Source: Halalkalibacter alkaliphilus | GTDB taxonomy: Bacteria; Bacillota; Bacilli; Bacillales; Bacillaceae_D | Direction: 5' to 3' | Assembly (NCBI RefSeq): GCF_023555415.1 | Contig: NZ_JAKRYL010000026.1 | Location: 1 to 59,219, forward strand | DNA: 59,219 nt | Shown here: in pieces, positions 38,253-49,484 of the stretch | Layout of the letters: every line of letters begins with the position of its first letter | How positions within the stretch are numbered: the first letter of the stretch is position 1 | Translations under genes and position numbers: made by a program | The notes under the pieces: generated by a model | The model's input: only the letters and a program-made list of their open reading frames with translations | Databases searched by the model: none | Told to the model about the DNA's origin: nothing

Positions 38253-39116
38253 TCAAGAGTCTGTTGAACGAATTAACCTGACAGCGTAGACATCTTGACA
38301 AAATCCCCTAAGTCCATTGTAAACACGATGTAATCTTGATTCATGTTCTACTAGTCCAAATACAGTTGGTCCACTTCCGCTCATTAATACACCATCAGCA
38401 CCGAAACGAATCATTTGCTCTTTAATATTTCGTACTTCTGGATACATGTCCAACGTAACTGACTCAAGTACATTATGTAAATTATCACAAATGCCTGCAA
38501 AGCTTTGTTGCTCAATTGCTTCGATCATTGCTTTTGTATTGGCATGTTCTATTTCTTGCACATTTAAACGTTTATACACTTCTGCAGTTGATACTCCTAT
38601 TGGCGGCTTGGCAAGGATCACCCAACAAGGAGGCGGGGGCGAAATTTGTTGAATTAATTCTCCACGTCCCGTCGCAAGAGCGGTTCCTCCATATACACAA
38701 AACGATACGTCCGATCCAATCTCAGCACCAAGGCGAGCAAGTTCATCCATGCTCAATCCTAACTGCCATAATTGATTTAATCCCTTTAATGTTGCAGCTG
38801 CATCACTACTCCCTCCAGCTAACCCAGCGGCAACAGGAATTCGTTTTGTAATATAAATTGAAACGCCTTTTTTAACGTTATATCGCTTTTTCAAAAGGTC
38901 AGCAGCTTGATAAGCTAAATTCCGATGATCATTAGGGACAAATCCTTCTGATACGTCCACTTTGATAACCCCATCTTCTCTATCCGTCAGGTCAATCCGA
39001 TCCGCAAGATCAACCATCGTCATAATCATTTCAACCTCATGAAAACCATCTTCCCTTTTTCTTATTGCATCAAGCGACAAATTAATTTTCGCTGGTGCTT
39101 TCACTGAACATCTCAC
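38253..39116 (-). CDS. ispE: 4-diphosphocytidyl-2-C-methyl-D-erythritol kinase
   Basis: Phosphorylates CDP-methylerythritol in the MEP pathway to isoprenoids. The protein is about 287 residues, a GHMP kinase with [27 protein letters not shown] at the start, the ATP loop [15 protein letters not shown] and the C-terminal [11 protein letters not shown] choose the GTG at 39116, since AGGTG lies 6 nt before it and the resulting [13 protein letters not shown] fits the family; a GTG three codons upstream overlaps the site. It lies between sspF and purR as in B. subtilis. Confidence 0.95.
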   Translation of the reverse strand: MRCSVKAPAKINLSLDAIRKREDGFHEVEMIMTMVDLADRIDLTDREDGVIKVDVSEGFVPNDHRNLAYQAADLLKKRYNVKKGVSIYITKRIPVAAGLAGGSSDAAATLKGLNQLWQLGLSMDELARLGAEIGSDVSFCVYGGTALATGRGELIQQISPPPPCWVILAKPPIGVSTAEVYKRLNVQEIEHANTKAMIEAIEQQSFAGICDNLHNVLESVTLDMYPEVRNIKEQMIRFGADGVLMSGSGPTVFGLVEHESRLHRVYNGLRGFCQDVYAVRLIRSTDS

Positions 39117-39285
39117 ACTCGTCACCTTCTATATCCATTTGCTTAGGCTATTTTATCACTTGTCTAATCAACATACCACCTGTTGTCTCTTTTTCTACAA
39201 TATAGTCATATTATCACATAACAAAAAGAAATTAGAAAATTTCACTTGTAAATGCCGTTTTTTGTCACGCTCTAGAATTAATAAT

Positions 39286-39317
39286 TAAAGAAGCCAGGCT
39301 TTTCGCTCTGGCTTCAT
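39286..39317 (-). terminator. Terminator of sspF
   Basis: Stem GAAGCCAG/CTGGCTTC (39308-39315 with 39290-39297) and a 10-nt loop, followed on the minus strand by CTTTAATTATT. It is a few bases after the sspF stop. Confidence 0.7.
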
Positions 39318-39321
39318 GTAA

Positions 39322-39510
39322 TTAATTTCGATCGTTTTGTTGAAGGACGAGCTGCTCTTCGGCGATTTCAATTGCCCTTTTGACCATATTTCCAGCGTCC
39401 CTTGAACGTATTCCGCCCCAGCCTTCTTTTTGAACAGTGTCATAAAAGCCTAGTTCCTTCGCAAGTTCCTCTTTAAATTGGTCAGACATGATTCCTCTTC
39501 GCCTGCTCAT
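39322..39510 (-). CDS. sspF: Small acid-soluble spore protein SspF (alpha/beta type)
   Basis: A DNA-coating spore protein of the alpha/beta SASP superfamily. The 62-residue product has [20 protein letters not shown], then GFYDTV, the GPR-type cleavage region around [20 protein letters not shown], and a glutamine/asparagine-rich tail. The ATG at 39510 is 10 nt after GGAG. In B. subtilis sspF lies between veg and ispE and is a forespore gene. Confidence 0.94.
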   Translation of the reverse strand: MSRRRGIMSDQFKEELAKELGFYDTVQKEGWGGIRSRDAGNMVKRAIEIAEEQLVLQQNDRN

Positions 39511-39584
39511 GTCACAACAACTCCTTTTCTGTATATCAGAAAATGTCGTTTTATACACGACATACTTAGTATGTACTCAAATCA

Positions 39585-39633
39585 AAACAAATATAACCCT
39601 CTGAATTGAACCTTCAGAGGGTTATATTTGTCT
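39585..39633 (-). terminator. Terminator of veg
   Basis: A perfect 19-bp inverted repeat (39587-39605 and 39613-39631) with a 7-nt loop; the minus strand continues TTTTGA. It is one of the strongest terminators in the window, fitting the strong veg promoters. Confidence 0.9.
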
Positions 39634-39656
39634 GTATATCGTATATCTAGTCCCAA

Positions 39657-39923
39657 TTACGCCTTAAGAACTGTTGAATCAATACCCTCTTCACAGAGCA
39701 TAAGTTCTACTGTTTCTGTAAGAATATCAGCATAACTGTAAGATACGCGCTCAAATGCATTTTGTTGTTCATCTAATTTCACTATGAACACAGAAGGGTA
39801 TGTTTCCTCAAGAAGACCAGAACGCTCCGACGTTTTCCGACGACCACCATTTGCCTTGATTGTAATTCTCTTACCAACATTAGCATCTAATGCACGCTTA
39901 ATGTCTATTAACGTTTTTGCCAT
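39657..39923 (-). CDS. veg: Veg protein
   Basis: An 88-residue conserved Firmicutes protein linked to biofilm formation in B. subtilis, where it stimulates matrix genes by acting against SinR. It opens [20 protein letters not shown], with [14 protein letters not shown] and a central [15 protein letters not shown] start at the ATG at 39923 (GAGGTGGGG upstream); the open frame extends 13 codons into the promoter. Very strong tandem promoters precede it. Confidence 0.94.
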   Translation of the reverse strand: MAKTLIDIKRALDANVGKRITIKANGGRRKTSERSGLLEETYPSVFIVKLDEQQNAFERVSYSYADILTETVELMLCEEGIDSTVLKA

Positions 39924-39950
39924 TACGACACCCCACCTCACTGTATGTGT

Positions 39951-39979
39951 AGTATAGCACAATCTACAATTTTCGTCAA
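39951..39979 (-). promoter_or_regulatory. veg promoter, proximal
   Basis: On the minus strand -35 TTGACG (39974-39979), 17-bp spacer and -10 TATACT (39951-39956). Position fits the classic strong SigA veg promoter of B. subtilis. Confidence 0.85.
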
Positions 39980-39990
39980 ATAAATTTAAA

Positions 39991-40020
39991 ATTATATCAA
40001 GTGAACAAGAATTTTGTCAA
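39991..40020 (-). promoter_or_regulatory. veg promoter, distal
   Basis: On the minus strand a perfect -35 TTGACA (40015-40020), 18-bp spacer and a perfect -10 TATAAT (39991-39996), 40 bp upstream of the proximal promoter. The pair suggests very high constitutive transcription of veg. Confidence 0.75.
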
Positions 40021-40097
40021 TCTAATTTGACGAAAAAATAAAATAGCCCCACTACCAATTCAACCTTAGTATGCCAATAACAAAAAAAATTATGTAA

Positions 40098-40138
40098 GTT
40101 TTCACAAAAAAGAGTGAACTTCTCTTTTTTGTGAAAAC
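40098..40138. repeat. Perfect 17-bp hairpin anchoring the second repeat locus
   Basis: Arms 40098-40114 and 40122-40138 are exact reverse complements with a 7-nt loop (TGAACTT) and internal A6/T6 runs. It abuts the structured repeat. Its loop and right arm recur at 40247-40279 as a 33-bp direct repeat, 140 bp away. The design is the same as at 18.5 kb with unrelated arm sequence. Confidence 0.8.
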
Positions 40139-40141
40139 GCT

Positions 40142-40279
40142 GCGATGCGCGGAGCCGTCGTTATCTTTTAAGCTTTTTGAGCGGGTTTCTCAAAAAGCGC
40201 ACGACGAGTGAAGCCATCGCAAATGGTCGCTCTTTTCCCTATATTGAAAAAGAGTGAACTTCTCTTTTTTGTGAAAACG
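40142..40279 (+). repeat. Single structured 79-nt repeat with flanking 33-bp duplication
   Basis: The repeat spans 40142-40220. Stems are GCGATG/CATCGC (outer), CGTCGT/ACGACG (middle) and GCTTTTTGA/TCAAAAAGC (inner) with a 9-nt loop GCGGGTTTC. Each stem differs from the 18.6-kb copies by one changed base pair that keeps pairing. A 26-nt tail and a second copy of the anchor hairpin's loop and right arm (40247-40279) follow. The locus is between the veg promoters and the yabG terminator. Confidence 0.88.
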
Positions 40280-40324
40280 AAAAACCCTTAGACCTTACCC
40301 AATCTGGGTCCCAATCTAAGGGCT
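40278..40324 (-). terminator. Terminator of yabG
   Basis: On the minus strand CCCTTAGA (40315-40322) pairs with TCTAAGGG (40285-40292) across a loop with additional self-complementarity, followed by TTTTTCG. It lies 8 bp after the yabG stop. Confidence 0.75.
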
Positions 40325-40330
40325 TCCTTT

Positions 40331-41188
40331 TCAATCGTATTTCATTGGCATGCCGCGCCTCATGACACCCTTTGTTTCAATTCCGCCTAGTCCCTTTTCA
40401 CCGCTTATTGTATTACGCAGTACATTGGCTAGACTCACACGGTCCATAAACGAAGTCAAACTTACTCTTGAAGCTATATAAACAGGATCCAGAGCATGGA
40501 TATTCACACGTTCAGGTGAACTAGCAAAATTAGCTCCAGCTTTAATGAGCGTTTCAAAATGAGATTGACAAGCACCAGCGAAAACAATTAAATCATCACG
40601 GTGCCACGAATGTTTCCGTGCAATCCGTACACATTCTGCAAAGTACTTTGTGTTACGATAGGCACGCACATCTCGTTCATCTCCTTTTGTTTTTAAATAC
40701 GCATCGTGACCGGTTATAACTACAATATCAGGCTTAACCATTTCTAATAACGAACCTATTTGTTCAGGCATCTCACGTTCAGGAAGGTGGACTCCATATA
40801 CCGGAACACCTAATTTATTATATAACTCTGTACATTTACGAAGGTATAGAGCATCACCATCAATATGAAGGACGCGCCCTCGCAATTCAAAATAAGCAGT
40901 TTCGCTCTTGTATCCTGATGTGACTTGGTAGTCTCCACGTTGTTTCATCAATTTTGCATCTTGCCTGAAAAGTCGATATGAATTTTCTTCAAGTTCTCTC
41001 GCCTTTTTTGCATGTGCTGTTCGATCTTCTTCCGAAACGATGACAACATCATCTAACGGGGCATCGGCAAGTAGACGCATATCCTCTCCAGCGAGTTCTA
41101 CATAGTCGGCATAAATTTCTACTACCCTAAACAACAAATCACACTGATACGAAAGGCGAGCGACGATATCCCCTTTATTCAGCTTCAT
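40331..41188 (-). CDS. yabG: Sporulation-specific protease YabG
   Basis: A cysteine-type protease that processes spore coat and cortex proteins late in sporulation. The 285-residue protein matches the family throughout, with LHIDGDALYLRKCTELYNKL, VKPDIVVITGHDAYLK, AGACQSHFETLIKAGANFASSP, which holds the probable catalytic cysteine and a histidine, and a GEKGLGGIETKGVMRRG C-terminus. The ATG at 41188 is 7 nt after GGAGG. A SigK-like promoter lies just upstream. Confidence 0.94.
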   Translation of the reverse strand: MKLNKGDIVARLSYQCDLLFRVVEIYADYVELAGEDMRLLADAPLDDVVIVSEEDRTAHAKKARELEENSYRLFRQDAKLMKQRGDYQVTSGYKSETAYFELRGRVLHIDGDALYLRKCTELYNKLGVPVYGVHLPEREMPEQIGSLLEMVKPDIVVITGHDAYLKTKGDERDVRAYRNTKYFAECVRIARKHSWHRDDLIVFAGACQSHFETLIKAGANFASSPERVNIHALDPVYIASRVSLTSFMDRVSLANVLRNTISGEKGLGGIETKGVMRRGMPMKYD

Positions 41189-41208
41189 TGTCACGCCTCC
41201 TCTCCACT

Positions 41209-41237
41209 TAAAATATGTGGAAAAGGGGGCATGTGTG

Positions 41238-41238
<1 letters not shown>
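41209..41238 (-). promoter_or_regulatory. Probable SigK promoter of yabG
   Basis: On the minus strand GCAC (41235-41238), 17 bp and CATATTTTA (41209-41217) fit the SigK pattern AC ... CATANNNTA. yabG is a SigK gene in B. subtilis. The leader would be only about 15 nt and overlaps the end of ksgA. Confidence 0.45.
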
Positions 41239-42685
<1,447 letters not shown>

Positions 42686-42912
42686 AGTATACCCCTAACA
42701 ATTAGGCTAATCTTATTTTAGCCGGAAAATGATTGAATTAACAGAGCGCACTGAAAAAGAAGGTTTCCCCTTTGGTATGACCCTCTAAGCAATGAGCACA
42801 ACGTATAAAGCTATTGCGGCTTCCTAGAGGTTGTTCCATGAGTTTTATGTACTTTAAAGTATAGGTAATGGGTAAAAATAGGCCCAAGCGAACTTTTCCA
42901 TTTCTTAAAGCA
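42686..42912. other. Noncoding gap between yabE and rnmV with a possible leader structure
   Basis: No gene is supported here; short frames lack ribosome sites. On the minus strand CCTCTA and TAGAGG (about 42788-42833) enclose GCAATAGC/GCTCATTGC, able to form a bulged stem. Further down, AAGG-GGAAA-CCTT followed by CTTTTT (about 42756-42775) looks like a weak terminator. This could be an attenuating leader of rnmV-ksgA, but I cannot assign a class. Confidence 0.35.
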
Positions 42913-42914
42913 TA

Positions 42915-42943
42915 AGAAAAACAGAGTGGATAACCACTCTGTG
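42915..42943 (-). terminator. Terminator of yabE
   Basis: Perfect 9-bp stem ACAGAGTGG/CCACTCTGT (42921-42929 with 42934-42942) and a 4-nt loop; the minus strand continues TTTTTCTT. Confidence 0.85.
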
Positions 42944-42955
42944 ATAGGCTGACAC

Positions 42956-44179
42956 TTAATCTAAAATGGTGACTTTTACCGTTCTTGATCCCCAACGAAA
43001 AGCTTCACTTTTTGTTGGTACATGAACATCGATTTTATTTCCTTTAATTGCACCGCCAGTATCTCCAGCAATAGCATTTCCATATCCTTCAACATGGACA
43101 CGTGTGCCTAGAGGAATAACGCTAGGATCAACGGCAATTACTTTCATATTGCGATTATTATTTAAATTAATACCTGTTGCTGTAATCCCACTACACCCGC
43201 TGCAACCAGCAGTATATGCTGTAGCAGTAACGGTTAGCGTCCGACCGCCACTAGGAGCAGATCCACTCGAACTACTGCTTGAGCTTGATCCACGTGACAC
43301 AGTAGGGGCAGGTTGGGTTCCAACAGCGACTATGCGGTCTGTACTTTCTTTGACTGTCTCGGTTTTCACAAGCTCTCTAGATACTTCTTTTCCGTCTTCA
43401 AGCACGACTTCATAGTGCTTATTGACAGTACCTTCTTCACCAGCTTGAACAACCTCTTCTTTTCCTGATCTTAATGAATTGTCTTTTCTTGTCACTGTTC
43501 CAAAAGCGACGGACTCTTCCACCACATCGGTGACTTTTTCTACACGTATTACTTGAATTTCTGATTCACGGTCAAGCCTTGTATCTATCCCCGGCTCAAC
43601 ACGATCAAGCTCACCTAAGGTAACACTTTCTCTCTCTAAAAAGTCAGCGACAGTCGTCGAAGTTGTCCATAATTCATGCTGCTCGCCGTCACTAGTAAGC
43701 TCAACTTGAAACGCAGATTCATAGATTAGATTCATTCTGTCAGTTATTTCTTCGTTTAATGCTGGCGCAATTAAATCATGTTCCTCTTTGAAGTCAATAT
43801 TCAATTCTTGTATGAGTTGTTCCACATCATCTGCAGTCGTCCATACTGGTTCTTCATGACCTTGAATTGTTACAAAGACTTTCTTAGCTTGATCCCACGT
43901 AATTGTTAGATTTCCTTTTATCTCTGTATCCAACCCTGGATCTATAAAATCATATTCTTGGACTTCCCATTCTTGCTCCTTCATCAGTTCAGCAACGGTA
44001 GATGCATGTGTCTGCACTGTAACTTCCTCACCATCCATGGAGATTGTTACTGTTGCTTTTGTCGCCTCGTATACAGCGTAAGTAATCACGCCTCCAAAGA
44101 GTATGAGACTGATAACGGAGATGACCAACTTTTTCCTAAAACTTATAGCAGGAAGGAGTTGGCTCCTGTTTGTTTCCAT
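42956..44179 (-). CDS. yabE: Cell-wall-binding protein YabE (DUF348 repeats, G5, 3D domain)
   Basis: A predicted cell-wall hydrolase related to Rpf/MltA-type proteins. The 407-residue protein has an N-terminal membrane anchor (about 18-40) and three DUF348 repeats, each with a VxxLLxE-like core (about 43-100, 100-157, 157-215). A G5 domain (about 215-285), a serine-rich linker with RGSSSSSSSSGSA, and a C-terminal 3D domain follow, the last with VIAVDPSVIPLGTRVHVEGYG and the aspartates of AGDTGGAIKGNKIDVH. In B. subtilis yabE has an antisense RNA; I cannot see one. Confidence 0.94.
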   Translation of the reverse strand: METNRSQLLPAISFRKKLVISVISLILFGGVITYAVYEATKATVTISMDGEEVTVQTHASTVAELMKEQEWEVQEYDFIDPGLDTEIKGNLTITWDQAKKVFVTIQGHEEPVWTTADDVEQLIQELNIDFKEEHDLIAPALNEEITDRMNLIYESAFQVELTSDGEQHELWTTSTTVADFLERESVTLGELDRVEPGIDTRLDRESEIQVIRVEKVTDVVEESVAFGTVTRKDNSLRSGKEEVVQAGEEGTVNKHYEVVLEDGKEVSRELVKTETVKESTDRIVAVGTQPAPTVSRGSSSSSSSSGSAPSGGRTLTVTATAYTAGCSGCSGITATGINLNNNRNMKVIAVDPSVIPLGTRVHVEGYGNAIAGDTGGAIKGNKIDVHVPTKSEAFRWGSRTVKVTILD

Positions 44180-44209
44180 CTCAATGAATTCCTCCTTCTC
44201 AACGTCCGA

Positions 44210-44238
44210 ATTATAAACACTGTACCTCCTTTTGTCAA
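44210..44238 (-). promoter_or_regulatory. Consensus SigA promoter of yabE
   Basis: On the minus strand -35 TTGACA (44233-44238), 17-bp spacer and -10 TATAAT (44210-44215): a perfect consensus with perfect spacing. The yabE start is 31 bp downstream. The remaining part of the gap to tatD (44239-44408) shows no feature I can name. Confidence 0.85.
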
Positions 44239-44408
44239 CTCACTATTTTTGTTAATTGCCGCATTGTCTTTATTATCTATGAAAAGGCTGGCAAAAGAAA
44301 CAAAAACTTATCGACAAGTCCACTCTATGCATCCGCCTAAGTTTGTAGAACTGTTTCGAATGAAGCTATATTTAGACAAGCCTCGGCAAAAAAAGTGATT
44401 TTTCGCTA

Positions 44409-45176
44409 TCAAGAAATGCCAAAAATTTCTTTTGCATTTGCTGTTGTTTGCTTCGCTAATTGTTCAAATTCTATCTCTTTTAGCTCCGCGATTTCTTCTG
44501 CTACTAGTTTCACATAAGCCGGTTCATTTCTTTTCCCTCGAAATGGATGTGGCGCTAAATATGGACAGTCTGTTTCAATAAGTAGTCGATCAATAGGTAT
44601 TTCCTTGGCAACTTGTTTCGGACGTTTGGCATTTTTGAATGTAACAGGACCTCCAAGAGATATATGAAAATTCATGGCCAAACATTCCTTAGCAATTTCT
44701 ACACTTCCACCAAAGCAGTGCATAATCCCCCCGATTTCACTTGCTTCCTCTTCTTTCAAAATGTTAACAATATCTTGATCTGCCTCACGATTATGAATAA
44801 TAATTGGCAATTGAACTTTTTTTGCTAAACGAATTTGCTTACGAAATACTTCTTTTTGAATTTCTTTTGGTGACTTATCCCAATGATAGTCCAAACCCAT
44901 TTCACCAAGTGCAACAACTTTTGGATGTGAGCTTAATTCTTCTAACCATTGTAAATGTTCATCTGTCATATCAATCGCATCTACTGGATGCCAGCCGACA
45001 GCTGCATAGATAAATTCATACTTTTCAATTAAATCCAATGCACGGTTGATTGTTTTTTCGTCAAAACCAACGACAACCATATATTCCACTCCAGCTTCCT
45101 TTGCACGCAAAATAACCTCATCCTGGTCTTCCTCAAACTGGTCAGCATTTAAGTGAACATGTGTATCAAATAACAT
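44409..45176 (-). CDS. tatD: TatD-family metal-dependent DNase (YabD)
   Basis: A cytoplasmic TIM-barrel hydrolase of the amidohydrolase superfamily; TatD proteins act as 3'-5' DNA exonucleases. The 255-residue protein has the metal-binding DTHVHLNADQF near the N-terminus, LGEMGLDYHWDKSP, IIHNREADQD, IMHCFGGS and the late ETDCPYLAPHPFRGKRN. The ATG at 45176 (AAGGAAG about 10 nt upstream) fits the family start MLFDTHVH. It follows metG as in B. subtilis. Confidence 0.95.
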   Translation of the reverse strand: MLFDTHVHLNADQFEEDQDEVILRAKEAGVEYMVVVGFDEKTINRALDLIEKYEFIYAAVGWHPVDAIDMTDEHLQWLEELSSHPKVVALGEMGLDYHWDKSPKEIQKEVFRKQIRLAKKVQLPIIIHNREADQDIVNILKEEEASEIGGIMHCFGGSVEIAKECLAMNFHISLGGPVTFKNAKRPKQVAKEIPIDRLLIETDCPYLAPHPFRGKRNEPAYVKLVAEEIAELKEIEFEQLAKQTTANAKEIFGIS

Positions 45177-45246
45177 TTTGTCTATACTTCCTTTCAAGAT
45201 AATTAGTTAAGAGGGGAGAGAATACGATGCTCCCTCCCCTAATTGC

Positions 45247-47241
<1,995 letters not shown>

Positions 47242-47265
47242 TCATTTTAAAAAACAATACAAAAA

Positions 47266-47525
47266 GCCCTCATCCGATCGGGACGAGAGCATCTCACGTG
47301 GTACCACCCAAAATTCCCTTCTTATTTCACAATAAGAAGGCTCATGAAGTCTAAGACTTCCTCTGTTAACGCCAGCAACGTTACTCCCTTATGTACAAAC
47401 ACTCGAAAGCAAGCTCCTCCCAGGACCATCTTCCAACTAGAATCTATACCGGTTCCCAGCTACCCCGGCTCTCTGCATAGCATTGCTACCTATAGATCTC
47501 TATTTGTACTCATCCCTTCATTGGA
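47266..47525 (-). promoter_or_regulatory. T-box leader (tRNA-Met sensing) of metG
   Basis: The minus strand carries the T-box sequence GGGTGGTACCACGTG (47295-47309). A terminator stem GCTCTCGTCC/GGATGAGGGC (47281-47290 with 47266-47275) with a T run follows. Upstream, Stem I features AGAGAGCCGGGG and GCTGGGAACCGG are visible. The likely specifier is ATG at 47427-47429 in GAAGATGGTCC, matching methionine. Uncharged tRNA-Met should favour the antiterminator. Confidence 0.9.
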
Positions 47526-47557
47526 TATCATATATTGAAAAACCATTGTTAAGACAT

Positions 47558-47585
47558 GTTTTAGCATACATATGTATCATGTCAA
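47558..47585 (-). promoter_or_regulatory. Probable promoter of the metG leader
   Basis: On the minus strand -35 TTGACA (47580-47585), 16-bp spacer and -10-like TAAAAC (47558-47563), just upstream of the T-box leader. The -10 is weak. Confidence 0.45.
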
Positions 47586-47622
47586 AATTCTAACCAAAAT
47601 ATACCTAATTCACTGTATCTCG

Positions 47623-49455
47623 TCAAGAGCGGTTATACATTGTCGCAAAAGGAGTTTTCTCTTTTTTAATAACCCCCTCACCGCTCAGACGATCTAGCTC
47701 CTGTTTCCACGTTTGGACATCCCAGTTTTTCTCTGCGTCTTGGTTTAGTTTTGTTAAGTGAGTCATAATATTCATCTCAGCTAATGGAAAATAAGAATCA
47801 AGGGCTTTTACCAATTGTTCCGAGTCTTGTTCTTTCATTTTTTTCAGTTCATCAAACGGATTTAATGTGTGTGGACTAGCAGAGTGTGCCATACGAATTC
47901 GAATGGCCATGGTCCGTCCCATAATGGCTGATGAGACAAACACATCTCCTGACCGTAAATAAGGGAGGCGTTTTCCTTCATCATGCGTTAGATCCGTTTC
48001 TTCTTTAATCGTTTGAATATCTGTTCCGCGCACCGTCCTGAACACAAACTTAGAATTCAACTGAGCTGTAATTGTCTCATCAAGCAAGGTCGGGCGCTGT
48101 GTAGCAAAGATTAGAAAGACACCATACTTCCGTCCTTCTTGTGCGATCTCTTTTAAAACTGACTTTGCCGGTGCATCATAGCCCTTTGGTGCAAAATTAT
48201 GAGCTTCATCTGTAACTACGACAAATGGTGGAAAAAACTCTCCTTGCTTTTGTTGTAGCTTAGCATCTCGAAACGACCGCCTTTTCCCGTATAGTGCGCC
48301 GATGACATAACTAGAAAATACTTGCAACAACCATACAGGTCCTTGAATCACAACAAGCTTCCCAGCATGAATTCCTTGCTCAATCGCTCTAATATTTTGC
48401 TGGAACAACCCAGCTTGATACAGTCGGTTGACACGCCATGAAATTCCTTTCACTGAAGCTAAAGGAAGGCTACCATATTGATCGAGCAATTTCCGGAATG
48501 TTGAAAAGCGAGTTAACTCATCTCTAGTCATTCCCCCATCGTTAAGCATTCCTTCAATTTTATGCTTTCCCAGTTCTAACGCCTCTGCTAAATTAGCAAT
48601 TCGGTCGCTAAAAGACTGATAGCTATCTTTTCTTTTATGAACAGATTGAATCACATTAACCATGGACTCTGTTAATGATCCAGCAGCAGATAATAGCCGT
48701 TCAACATCTCTAGTTGAAAGCGCCGAAAAATCAACTCCGACATCTTGCCCTATCTGGACTACTGTGTAACGCTCTCGATAAGAAATAGCCCCGTTTGTAT
48801 CTAATGCTTCCGTTGCAAAGTTCATCTCAAAATGAGGATCGAAGACTAGAGTTGGAATTTGTAACTTCATTAACTCTTCAAGCATGACTCTAAGGCCAAA
48901 TGATTTTCCTGAACCAGATCCACCAAACACACCAATATGTGGATATTGCTGCATTGCTCTTATATCAAAAACAAAAGGAACGCCGTTTTGCTCACGCAAA
49001 CCATTATGGTCGTGAATATGTAACAGCCCTTTTAATGAATCAGGCAATGTCGAATCAATAAAATCAGTCGACTTCACCTCACCTAAGACAAGGCCGTCCT
49101 CTGGCGCTGTTTTTACTAGTAAATCAGATATCTCATCAAAGTGAGGGTGGCGGACACTAGCTCCTGTTTGAATTGGTTGAATGGCCTCTTCAAATAATCG
49201 AACCTTCGCTAAGTGAATATCATCTGCTCCGATATCATAGCCAATATGTTCGAGTGTCTTTAATACTTGTTCATCAGCAATGCCTTTATCAAATCCCATA
49301 GGAATATAGCGATTGTATGAAAATGTTTCGACAACTTCGCCTTTTGGCTGATAAAGGGACACATCTTCAATAACTAGCATTTCATTCATTCGAAATTTAT
49401 GCGTTTTTGAGGCAACATACACTTCATGCTGCGTTGTAACACCTACAATTTGCAT
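47623..49455 (-). CDS. herA: HerA-type DNA translocase ATPase
   Basis: A hexameric FtsK/HerA-superfamily motor that works with NurA to resect DNA ends in archaea. The 610-residue protein has an N-terminal HAS-barrel-like region, the Walker A loop GGSGSGKS (178-185), LVFDPHFEMNF, Walker B VVVTDEAHN (about 412-420) and the RxxxxLLDE-like ATQRPTLLDETI sensor. It lies 29 bp after nurA, so they form an operon. The pair sits between abrB and metG, which are adjacent in B. subtilis. Its role in bacteria is less clear; repair or phage defence are both possible. Confidence 0.88.
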   Translation of the reverse strand: MQIVGVTTQHEVYVASKTHKFRMNEMLVIEDVSLYQPKGEVVETFSYNRYIPMGFDKGIADEQVLKTLEHIGYDIGADDIHLAKVRLFEEAIQPIQTGASVRHPHFDEISDLLVKTAPEDGLVLGEVKSTDFIDSTLPDSLKGLLHIHDHNGLREQNGVPFVFDIRAMQQYPHIGVFGGSGSGKSFGLRVMLEELMKLQIPTLVFDPHFEMNFATEALDTNGAISYRERYTVVQIGQDVGVDFSALSTRDVERLLSAAGSLTESMVNVIQSVHKRKDSYQSFSDRIANLAEALELGKHKIEGMLNDGGMTRDELTRFSTFRKLLDQYGSLPLASVKGISWRVNRLYQAGLFQQNIRAIEQGIHAGKLVVIQGPVWLLQVFSSYVIGALYGKRRSFRDAKLQQKQGEFFPPFVVVTDEAHNFAPKGYDAPAKSVLKEIAQEGRKYGVFLIFATQRPTLLDETITAQLNSKFVFRTVRGTDIQTIKEETDLTHDEGKRLPYLRSGDVFVSSAIMGRTMAIRIRMAHSASPHTLNPFDELKKMKEQDSEQLVKALDSYFPLAEMNIMTHLTKLNQDAEKNWDVQTWKQELDRLSGEGVIKKEKTPFATMYNRS

Positions 49456-49484
49456 TTACTTCTCCTCCTTCTTCCCAAACTCAC

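Noticed and set aside
42738-42995. 85-aa protein between yabE and rnmV
   Set aside because: The frame starts inside yabE and crosses its terminator; an internal ATG has no ribosome site.
43958-44398. 146-aa plus-strand frame upstream of yabE
   Set aside because: It overlaps yabE and its consensus promoter in antisense and has no family resemblance or ribosome site.
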